Source of the DNA: Opitutia bacterium UBA4654
GTDB taxonomy: Bacteria; Verrucomicrobiota; Verrucomicrobiia; Opitutales; Intestinicryptomonadaceae
Reading direction: 5' to 3'
Assembly (NCBI GenBank): GCA_002405555.1
Contig: DHMA01000114.1
Location: 5,998 to 12,532 of the forward strand
Length of the DNA: 6,535 nt
Shown: positions 1 to 5,246 of the stretch, one piece after another
Layout: each line of letters opens with the position of its first letter
Numbering within the stretch: position 1 is the stretch's first letter
Notes under the pieces: model-generated
What the model saw: the letters and a program-made list of their open reading frames with translations, nothing else
Told to the model about the DNA's origin: nothing
The model's database searches: none
Made by a program: the position numbers and the translations under genes

Positions 1-1
1 C

Positions 2-18
2 CATTCGAAATTTCCTTT
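2..18 (-). promoter_or_regulatory. Ribosome binding site and start codon of a gene running off the left edge
   Basis: Read on the minus strand, AAAGGA (13-18) is followed by 8 nt and then ATG (4 down to 2). That is a well-placed Shine-Dalgarno and start, 56 nt downstream of the ispH stop. I see no intrinsic terminator between them, so a third gene of the cysS-ispH operon probably begins here. Only the start codon and one further base lie inside the window, so nothing can be said about the product. A chance match is possible. Confidence 0.4.
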
Positions 19-60
19 GTCTTTTAGAAACGCCGAAAATCCGTCAAAGTTTCGCGGGCG

Positions 61-936
61 TCAAAGATTTTCGAGCCTGTTGCAGACTTCGTCGATGAGG
101 AAGTCGGGCGTGGACGCGCCCGCGGTGACCCCCACGACGCCGAATTTTTTGATTGCGTCGAGGTCCAGCTCTTTGAGCGTTTCGATGTGGAAGCACGGAA
201 GCCCCGTGCGCTGCGCCATGATTGCAAGCTTTACGGTGTTCGCCGAGTGTTTGCCGCCTATTACCACAATCGCCTCCGCGCCCTTTTCGGCGAGCACGTT
301 CACGTCTTTCTGGCGTTCCTTTGTCGCGCCGCAGATGGTGTCGATGACCTTTGTGTTGGGGAAGCGTTTTTTGAAGTATTCGGAAATTTCGTTGTAGTCG
401 TCGGTGAACATTGTCGACTGCGAGACCATGCAGATGTCGCCCTCGATGTCGGGCAGGGCGTCTATCGCCTTTTTGTCTTTGACGACGTATCCGCGTCCGC
501 CCGCGTAGCCGAGAAGCCCGATTACTTCGGGGTGGTCGGGGTCGCCCACAATGACGGTCGTGAAATTTTTGTTTGCGTGCATTTTGATTATGCCCGCGAT
601 TTTCCCCACGTCGGGGCAGGTGGCGTCCTTGCAGCGCATGCCGAGGCTTTGCAGGTATTTGCGGCGGTCGGGCGAGACGCCGTGGGCGCGGAACACGAGC
701 ACGCTGTCGCTTTGCGAAGAGCCTTTGATTTGGTCGTCGATTGACGACTCGCTTTTATAGTCGCCTATTTCGAGAACCCCGCACTGCGTGAGGCGTTCCA
801 TCATCTGTCTGTTGTGGATAAGCGGACCGTCGGTAAAGACCTTGCATTTGCCGCCGTCGGTGCATGTTGTCGCGATTTCAATCGCGCGCTCCACTCCGAA
901 GCAGAATCCCGCGCTTTTTGCTCTTATTACTTTCAT
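61..936 (-). CDS. ispH: 4-hydroxy-3-methylbut-2-enyl diphosphate reductase (IspH/LytB)
   Basis: IspH is the last enzyme of the MEP isoprenoid pathway. It is a cytosolic iron-sulfur enzyme that reductively dehydroxylates HMBPP to IPP and DMAPP. The 291-residue product has the normal bacterial length. The three cysteines that ligate the cluster are present: C12 in GFCFGV, C107 in ATCPDV and C202 in DTICGAT. The substrate-binding histidines are H41 (PLIHN), H85 (FRAHG) and H135 (DPDHPEV), and E137 sits at the position of the catalytic glutamate. The SQST segment (172-175), SANT (231-234) and the C-terminal TAGASTPD (271-278) also fit the family. The ATG at 936 puts GFCFGV at the expected distance from the N-terminus. 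It lies 6 nt after the cysS stop. The only Shine-Dalgarno-like sequence, AAGGA, overlaps that stop codon and is just 3 nt from the ATG, which suggests translational coupling to cysS. Nothing looks broken, and I consider the identification near certain. Confidence 0.97.
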   Translation of the reverse strand: MKVIRAKSAGFCFGVERAIEIATTCTDGGKCKVFTDGPLIHNRQMMERLTQCGVLEIGDYKSESSIDDQIKGSSQSDSVLVFRAHGVSPDRRKYLQSLGMRCKDATCPDVGKIAGIIKMHANKNFTTVIVGDPDHPEVIGLLGYAGGRGYVVKDKKAIDALPDIEGDICMVSQSTMFTDDYNEISEYFKKRFPNTKVIDTICGATKERQKDVNVLAEKGAEAIVVIGGKHSANTVKLAIMAQRTGLPCFHIETLKELDLDAIKKFGVVGVTAGASTPDFLIDEVCNRLENL

Positions 937-942
937 AAATCC

Positions 943-2355
943 TTAAATTTTTTTGAGGTCGAAGCCGTCCTTTTTGTCGAGCACGCTCCAGCCGAGCTCC
1001 GCAAGTTTTTTGCGCAGTTCGTCGGCTTTTGCGAAGTCCCTTGCCTTTTTTGCGTCCCAACGCGCCTGCGCGAGTGCCGCAATTTCTTCGGGGGCGTCGG
1101 CCGATTCCTCCGCCTTTTCCGAGAGGTCTATTCCGAGCGCGTACATCAGCGAGCCGAGGGCGGCGACGTCCTTTTTGTCTCCGCCGAGTTTCGGCAGCGC
1201 GCCGAAGATTTCGCCGAGGGCTTTCGGCGTGTTGAGGTCGTCGCAAAGCGCGTTCCACGCGGGTTCGAAAATCGTGCCCGCAAAGTTGTTTTCGGGCTTT
1301 ACGAGCTTTTCGAAATCGCCGAACGACATTCCCGATTTTTCGAGCGCGGCTTTTACCGACTTCGACAGCTTTGCCAACGCGCTCTTTGCGTCGTCAAGCC
1401 CCTTGAACGTGAAGTTGAGCTGCTGGCGGTAGTGCCCCGAAAGCAGGGCGTATCTGATTTGCGCGGGCGTGTAGCCCTTCGCCGTGAGGTCGTCGAGCGT
1501 GTAGAGGTTGCCGAGGCTTTTCGACATTTTCTGCCCCTCTACCATCAGGTGCGCGCTGTGGAACCAGTAGCGGACGTAGGGCGATTTGCCCGTCGAGCAC
1601 TCGCTCTGCGCGATTTCGTTTTCGTGGTGGGGGAAGCAGAGGTCGATGCCGCCGCCGTGCAGGTCGAAAGTGTCGCCGAGGTATTTGCGCGACATTGCCG
1701 AGCACTCTATGTGCCAGCCCGGTCTGCCCTCGCCCCACGGCGACTTCCAGAAGTTCTCGCCGTCTTCGGGCTTGCGGCCTTTCCACAGCGCGAAGTCGGA
1801 TACGTTTTCGCGCTCGTATTCGTCGGCGTTGTTTGCCTCTCCCGCCGAGTTTACCGCCTGCGTTGCCATGTGCTCGCGGTCGAGACCGGCGAGTTTCCCG
1901 TAGTCGGGGAACGACGCTATTTTAAAGTATACGCTGCCGTCTTTGGCGGGGTAGGCGTGTCCGTTGTCCACGAGCGTCGAAACCATGTCGAGCTGTTCGG
2001 CGATGTGTTCGGTCGCCCGCGGCTCCACGGTGGGGCGGAGCATGTTGAGCTTGTCGCAGTCGGCGTGGAATTTGTCCTCCCACTTTTTCGTAAATTCTTT
2101 GAGCGACACCCCGAGTTTGCGGCTTTCGCGGATTGTTTTGTCGTCGACGTCGGTGATGTTTCTTACGTGTTTTACCTTCAACCCCGAACATTCGAGCGTG
2201 CGCCGCAGAATGTCCTGCACGACAAACGTCCTGAAATTGCCGATGTGCGCCGGTCCGTATACCGTCGGGCCGCAGCAGTACATTCTGAACGTGTCGGTTT
2301 CGGGCGTCAGAACGTCTTTTTGTCGTGAAAGGGTGTTGTGGATTGATACATTCAT
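943..2355 (-). CDS. cysS: Cysteinyl-tRNA synthetase (CysRS)
   Basis: CysRS is a cytosolic class I synthetase that activates cysteine with ATP and charges tRNA-Cys. From the ATG at 2355 the product is 470 residues, normal for the family. The ATP-binding HIGH motif appears as HIGN (37-40), a common variant, and KMSKS is at 276-280. The active-site zinc ligands are visible as C28 (YCCGPT), C218 (HIECSAMS), H243 and E247 (PHHENEIAQSE). NITDVDD is at 66-72. A segment of about 40 residues before C218 (YERENVSDFALWKG, then GWHIEC) matches the zinc-domain region. The C-terminal DALR-type helical region ends in the typical ARDFAKADELRKKL (438-451). In-frame starts further upstream (ATG at 2385, TTG at 2397) would add residues absent from the family. 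I chose 2355 because MNVSIHNTLSRQK then aligns with the usual N-terminus. No Shine-Dalgarno precedes any of these starts. It is the first gene of the operon with ispH and is divergent from hemB. Confidence 0.96.
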   Translation of the reverse strand: MNVSIHNTLSRQKDVLTPETDTFRMYCCGPTVYGPAHIGNFRTFVVQDILRRTLECSGLKVKHVRNITDVDDKTIRESRKLGVSLKEFTKKWEDKFHADCDKLNMLRPTVEPRATEHIAEQLDMVSTLVDNGHAYPAKDGSVYFKIASFPDYGKLAGLDREHMATQAVNSAGEANNADEYERENVSDFALWKGRKPEDGENFWKSPWGEGRPGWHIECSAMSRKYLGDTFDLHGGGIDLCFPHHENEIAQSECSTGKSPYVRYWFHSAHLMVEGQKMSKSLGNLYTLDDLTAKGYTPAQIRYALLSGHYRQQLNFTFKGLDDAKSALAKLSKSVKAALEKSGMSFGDFEKLVKPENNFAGTIFEPAWNALCDDLNTPKALGEIFGALPKLGGDKKDVAALGSLMYALGIDLSEKAEESADAPEEIAALAQARWDAKKARDFAKADELRKKLAELGWSVLDKKDGFDLKKI

Positions 2356-2370
2356 TTTTGTTGCTATTTT
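2343..2370 (+). promoter_or_regulatory. Candidate sigma70-type promoter for hemB
   Basis: TTGATA (2343-2348), a 16-nt spacer and TATTTT (2365-2370) resemble -35 and -10 boxes. Transcription would start near 2377, giving a leader of about 20 nt before the hemB ATG at 2397. The elements straddle the cysS start codon. With only 41 nt between the two start codons, some such overlap is unavoidable. The hexamers are imperfect and were judged by eye. Confidence 0.35.
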
Positions 2371-2383
2371 TTTCGACGGGTTC

Positions 2384-2413
2384 ATATCAAACCACAATGA
2401 ACGAAAATTTCAA
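2384..2413 (-). promoter_or_regulatory. Weak candidate promoter for cysS-ispH
   Basis: On the minus strand TTGAAA (2413-2408), an 18-nt spacer and TGATAT (2389-2384) could form a promoter. It would lie over the first codons of hemB and leave a leader of about 20 nt before the cysS ATG at 2355. The -10 match is poor. The main support is position: a cysS promoter must overlap the 5' end of hemB unless it lies far upstream inside that gene. Confidence 0.2.
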
Positions 2414-3404
2414 GCTCGATATAAAAAAGCGTCCGCGCCGCCTGCGCAAGAGCGACGCGATTCTGTCCCTCTGCGAGGAAACGCGCGTTTCCCCCTCCGA
2501 TTTGATTCTGCCCGTCTTCCTTAAAGAGGGCAAAAACGGAGCGGACAAAATTCCGTCGATGCCCAACGTCTACCGCCACACAATCGACTCCCTCCTGCGC
2601 CTCTGCGACGGCTTGGCGAAAAAGGGCGTCATGGCGATTGCCCCGTTCCCGCTTGTCGAACGCTCCAAGAAGACCCTCCACGCCGACGAGGCGGTCAACC
2701 CGAAGTCCCTCGCGAACCGCGCTATTGCCGCCGTGAAAAAACGCTTCCCCGAAATGGCGATTGTCGCCGACATCGCGCTCGACCCCTACACGTCGCACGG
2801 GCACGACGGCATTCTCGACGATTCCGGAACGTGGATTATCAACGACGAAACCGTCGAGATTCTCGCGGCGATGGCTCTTGTCGCCGCCCAGTCGGGCGCA
2901 GATTTCGTCGCGCCGAGCGACATGATGGACGGCAGAATAGGCGCAATCCGCTCAGCCCTCGACGACTGCGACTTTCAGGACACCGCAATCATGGCGTACA
3001 GCGCAAAGTACGCCTCCGCCTTCTACGGACCTTTCCGCGACGCAATCGGTTCCGCGCCCAAGCAGCAGGGCAAGACGAAGAAGTATCTCGACAAAAAAGG
3101 CTACCAGTTAAATCCCGCAAACTCCCGCGAGGCTCTGAAAGAGGCGGCTCTCGACGAAGAGGAGGGCGCGGACGTCATCATGGTAAAGCCCGCGGGGCAC
3201 TATCTCGACATCATCGCGAAAATCAAGGAGCGCACCACTCTCCCGATTGCCGCGTATCAGGTTTCCGGCGAATATTCCATGATTATGGCTGCTGCGCAAA
3301 ACGGCTGGATTGATTTGGAGAAAACTGTAAGGGAGTCTCTTGTATCGATAAAACGCGCAGGAGCGGACATGATTCTGACTTACTTCGCTAACGGCGCGTT
3401 ATAG
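2397..3404 (+). CDS. hemB: Delta-aminolevulinic acid dehydratase (porphobilinogen synthase), zinc-independent type
   Basis: HemB condenses two 5-aminolevulinate molecules to porphobilinogen in cytosolic heme and tetrapyrrole synthesis. The 335-residue product has the normal length. The two Schiff-base lysines are K204 in YSAKYASAFYGPFRDA and K264 in MVKPAGHYLD. Other family blocks are VAPSDMMDGRIGAIR (171-185), YQVSGEYSMI (287-296) and ILTYFA (326-331). The metal site reads DIALDPYTSHGHDG (125-138). A127, D129 and D137 sit where the zinc enzymes have three cysteines, which places this with the magnesium-type HemB known from Pseudomonas. The ATG at 2397 begins MNENFKLDIKKRPRRLRK, which matches the family start. 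An upstream in-frame GTG at 2325 would add a 24-residue hydrophobic extension overlapping cysS and is unlikely. No Shine-Dalgarno is visible. The gene is transcribed divergently from cysS and appears to be a single-gene unit followed by 466 nt without a gene. Confidence 0.97.
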   Translation: MNENFKLDIKKRPRRLRKSDAILSLCEETRVSPSDLILPVFLKEGKNGADKIPSMPNVYRHTIDSLLRLCDGLAKKGVMAIAPFPLVERSKKTLHADEAVNPKSLANRAIAAVKKRFPEMAIVADIALDPYTSHGHDGILDDSGTWIINDETVEILAAMALVAAQSGADFVAPSDMMDGRIGAIRSALDDCDFQDTAIMAYSAKYASAFYGPFRDAIGSAPKQQGKTKKYLDKKGYQLNPANSREALKEAALDEEEGADVIMVKPAGHYLDIIAKIKERTTLPIAAYQVSGEYSMIMAAAQNGWIDLEKTVRESLVSIKRAGADMILTYFANGAL

Positions 3405-3426
3405 CACCGTTGATGCGGCGTTTCCC

Positions 3427-3479
3427 CGCATGCGCAGACCGCTCGCGTACATCAGTACGCCACGCGCCCTGCGCATGCG
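3427..3479. repeat. Nested palindrome (hairpin within a hairpin) after hemB
   Basis: CGCATGCGCAG (3427-3437) and its exact reverse complement CTGCGCATGCG (3469-3479) form 11-bp arms. Between them lies a second perfect hairpin, GCGTAC (3445-3450), ATCA loop, GTACGC (3455-3460). No T run follows, so this is not a typical intrinsic terminator. An alternative 6-bp hairpin, ATGCGG (3413-3418) with CCGCAT (3426-3431), uses part of the left arm and would compete with the large structure. The right part overlaps the start of the first repeat copy. Confidence 0.7.
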
Positions 3480-3611
3480 TGAAAGCCACCGCCTGAACGG
3501 CACTCTAACGCGCCTAACAAATGAGTGCTGTCGCACTAAGATTTTTAGAATGCGCTGGGAGAAAAGTGGAGTTGTTGGATTGGCGAGCTGACTTGTGTTT
3601 GCGGATAGCCG
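3462..3611. repeat. Tandem intergenic repeat, copy 1
   Basis: This copy begins ACGCGCCCTG and ends GGATAGCCG. By hand alignment about three quarters of its positions match copy 2 (3620-3768). The best-kept block is 3557-3588, which contains AGAAAAGTGGAGTTGTTGG and differs at one base in 32. It contains GCACTC (3500-3505) with GAGTGC (3523-3528), an inverted repeat, and next to it a small AGTGC/GCACT hairpin (3524-3537). A GCGTAC/GTACGC hairpin sits just before it. The orientation is arbitrary. No function is known to me. Confidence 0.8.
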
Positions 3612-3619
3612 CGTATGCT

Positions 3620-3768
3620 ACGCGCCCTGAGCCACTCGCAAAGCCACTCTTATAGGGGCACTTTGACGCCCCTAAATAGTGAGTGCTAACGCAGAAGATT
3701 TTTAAGTTGTATTGGGAGAAAAGTGGAGTTGTTGGGTTGGCGAGCCGGCTTTTGTTTGTGGATTGCCG
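3620..3768. repeat. Tandem intergenic repeat, copy 2
   Basis: This is the second copy of the element at 3462-3611, offset by 157-158 nt and beginning with the same ACGCGCCCTG. Like copy 1 it is preceded by a small hairpin: CGCGTA (3610-3615), TGC loop, TACGCG (3619-3624). Inside it, TAGGGGC (3653-3659) and GCCCCTA (3668-3674) form a 7-bp stem. CACTC (3645-3649) and GAGTG (3681-3685) flank that stem, the same outer dyad as in copy 1. The inner stem sequences differ while pairing survives, which hints at conserved structure. T8 at 3769-3776 follows directly. Confidence 0.8.
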
Positions 3769-3834
3769 TTTTTTTTCGTGTAGTCTGTTTATTTTATTTT
3801 TTACAAAACAAGTAATTGAAAATGGAGCGGTTTT

Positions 3835-3863
3835 TTTGTAGGGTGTCGTTTTTAATATAGAAT
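3835..3863 (+). promoter_or_regulatory. Weak candidate promoter for the secreted-protein gene
   Basis: TTTGTA (3835-3840), a 17-nt spacer and TAGAAT (3858-3863) give a good -10 and a poor -35. Transcription from it would start almost at the ATG (3871), so the message would be leaderless or nearly so. That agrees with the lack of any Shine-Dalgarno there. Other -35-like boxes upstream (TTTACA at 3800-3805, TTGAAA at 3816-3821) have no matching -10 at normal spacing. Confidence 0.2.
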
Positions 3864-3870
3864 AACGCAT

Positions 3871-5061
3871 ATGGGAAGATTGTCATTAACACTGGTATTT
3901 TCTATAATTTCGCTTGCGGGGTCGTTCGCGTTTGCCCAGAAGGTAAATCCCGACGACAATGCGGCTCTGGAATCGAAGATTGAGCGTCTTTGGCAGGACA
4001 GTTCTCGGGTCTTTTATTCTCCCAAGTCCAACCTATTTTATACTGCCCCTCTTACAAAAGTCCCTTCTCCCGCCGAGATTGCCGAGTTGAAGCCTTTGAA
4101 GAAAAACGGCATGACAAACTGGCATGGCGGCGGTTCGGGCATTGAAGACTGTTCCATGCTTGGCGGCATTGTCCTTGCGGGGCTTTGCGACCGCTACGAG
4201 GTCTTGAAAGACGCCGACTCGAAGGCTCGCGCCGCCGCGCTTTTCAAGGGTCTTGTCCTTGCCGCGACCGCCCACGGCGACGAGGGTTTCATTGCCCGCG
4301 GCGTCTCTCCCGACGACTGCAAGTCCGTATACCCCGGCTCTTCGCGCGACCAGTACACGCACAGCATTCACGGCATGTGGCGTTATTACAGGTCTCCGAT
4401 GTCGTCGTCCGCCGAGAAGGCGCAAATCAGGAAGATTTTTTCCGCCGTCGCCGACAAGATGACGCGCGAAGTCCGCGAAGACGGCAATCCCCCGTACTCC
4501 TTTAAATTCTACAAGGGCATGCCCGACGACCGCGGCGTCGGCAAAATGCTCGACGTCAACCCGCACGAGGCAGCGCGTCTTGCCATGTTCTACGCCGCCG
4601 CCTACGACGTCACGAAGAAGTCCGAGTATTTCGAGCTTTACAGAAAGCACCTGCCCTACGCGCTCTCGCGCACTGCCGAGCTTCCGCAGATGCCCGAAAA
4701 GCGCATGAAGGCATTTGTTCCCGCGTATTCGGTTCTGCAAATGGAGGCGTCGCTCGAACTAATTTACGTTGTAGAGAAAAACAAAAAGCTCAAAAAGCAG
4801 GTCGGCGATCTCATGGACATGCTTGCCGAATTTGTCGAAAACTCTCCCGTGTTCGACCTCTCCAAGCGCAAGTACGCCCGCGACTGCGCCGAGGTCATAA
4901 ACGGGCAGCTGCTCTCTCCGGGCTACAAGTTGACGCCCAAGCACGAGAAAATTTTGCGAGACTGCATTGCGAGGGTTTCAGGCTCGCACGACAGCGGCAG
5001 TTCGTACACCCTCCTTGCCGCGTACTGGCGCGCGCGTTTGGAGGGCAGTCTCAATCCGTAG
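3871..5061 (+). CDS. Secreted protein of unknown function, probably an alpha-helical toroid
   Basis: I do not recognise a named family. The 396-residue product starts with a clear signal peptide: positively charged MGR, a hydrophobic core (4-20) and cleavage likely after AFA at 22. The mature protein would be about 374 residues, without membrane anchor or lipobox, and so periplasmic or secreted. It looks almost all helical, with repeated Ala/Leu helices ending in short polar, Gly-rich turns. This resembles (alpha/alpha) barrel glycosidases and lyases. The polar clusters most likely to form a site are NWHGGGSGIEDC (83-94), GFIARGVSPDD (139-149), YPGSSRDQYTHSIHGMWRYY (154-173) and NPHEAAR (230-236). 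Five cysteines remain after cleavage. The ATG at 3871 is the only sensible start because an in-frame stop lies at 3853. No Shine-Dalgarno is present. Base composition and codon use resemble the neighbours. The gene stands alone, follows the repeat region and ends in a strong terminator. A carbohydrate-active role is inference only. Confidence 0.88.
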   Translation: MGRLSLTLVFSIISLAGSFAFAQKVNPDDNAALESKIERLWQDSSRVFYSPKSNLFYTAPLTKVPSPAEIAELKPLKKNGMTNWHGGGSGIEDCSMLGGIVLAGLCDRYEVLKDADSKARAAALFKGLVLAATAHGDEGFIARGVSPDDCKSVYPGSSRDQYTHSIHGMWRYYRSPMSSSAEKAQIRKIFSAVADKMTREVREDGNPPYSFKFYKGMPDDRGVGKMLDVNPHEAARLAMFYAAAYDVTKKSEYFELYRKHLPYALSRTAELPQMPEKRMKAFVPAYSVLQMEASLELIYVVEKNKKLKKQVGDLMDMLAEFVENSPVFDLSKRKYARDCAEVINGQLLSPGYKLTPKHEKILRDCIARVSGSHDSGSSYTLLAAYWRARLEGSLNP

Positions 5062-5080
5062 TTTTTCAAGTTTTTTTTCG

Positions 5081-5110
5081 AGCCGCGCGGGCAATCTGCG
5101 CGGTTTTTTT
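5081..5110 (+). terminator. Intrinsic terminator after the secreted-protein gene
   Basis: CCGCGC (5083-5088) pairs with GCGCGG (5098-5103) across a 9-nt loop, and an A-T and a G-T pair can extend the stem outward. Seven T residues (5104-5110) follow at once. It starts about 20 nt after the stop at 5061. On the minus strand the hairpin is followed by A residues, so it should not stop dinB transcripts coming the other way. Confidence 0.85.
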
Positions 5111-5220
5111 ATTTGCGCAAGAGGGGAGGGAGTGGGCGCATTGTGTTTGTCTGCCGCGCGGAAATTTTTTGCGTCAAACGTCCGTTTGCGGAGCGCGGAT
5201 TGGCGGTTTTGCGCGGCGGG

Positions 5221-5246
5221 GCTATCCGTCTGCGTCGCTATCCGTC
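5221..5246. repeat. Short direct repeat across the dinB stop codon
   Basis: GCTATCCGTC occurs at 5221-5230 and again at 5237-5246, with TGCGTC between. The second copy contains the dinB stop (5240 down to 5238), so the sequence around the stop is repeated just downstream. It may be a small slippage duplication. No function is implied. Confidence 0.6.

Larger units (their letters stand above)
3405..3870. other. Gene-free intergenic stretch between hemB and the secreted-protein gene
   Basis: I find no supportable gene in these 466 nt. The left third is GC-rich and palindromic. The middle holds two diverged copies of one element. The last 100 nt (about 3769-3870) is AT-rich, with T runs, and should hold the promoter of the gene starting at 3871. 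The one long open frame, on the minus strand (3514-3870), runs across both repeat copies. Because the copies are 157-158 nt apart, not a multiple of three, it reads them in different frames, so it is probably not coding. No strong intrinsic terminator for hemB was found. Confidence 0.75.

Noticed and set aside
814..2328. Long plus-strand open frame (504 codons) opposite cysS and ispH
   Set aside because: It is the antisense shadow of cysS. GC-rich codon bias opens the opposite frame, and the product is Arg/Val-rich with no recognisable motif.
2356..2397. N-terminal extension of CysS from ATG 2385 or TTG 2397
   Set aside because: The extra residues (up to 14) are not part of the CysRS family N-terminus, have no Shine-Dalgarno, and would overlap the hemB start region.
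3512..3580. Possible integron attC site (GCCTAAC ... GTTGGAT fits RYYYAAC ... GTTRRRY)
   Set aside because: The sequence between the two boxes lacks the long imperfect palindrome of an attC site. Copy 2 has CCCTAAA instead of the first box, and no integrase or cassette structure is present.
3746..3776. Possible hemB terminator: CGGC/GCCG stem followed by T8
   Set aside because: The stem is only 4 bp with a 15-nt loop and lies more than 340 nt after the hemB stop. It is too weak to call, though the T8 run is real.
3514..3870. 118-codon open frame on the minus strand in the hemB downstream region
   Set aside because: It spans both repeat copies but reads them in different frames, has no Shine-Dalgarno, gives a low-complexity Ser/Lys/Asn-rich product, and would start at the position just before the divergent ATG at 3871.
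4033..4740. 235-codon minus-strand open frame opposite the secreted-protein gene
   Set aside because: Antisense shadow. The plus-strand frame has a signal peptide, a start, a terminator and a sensible composition.
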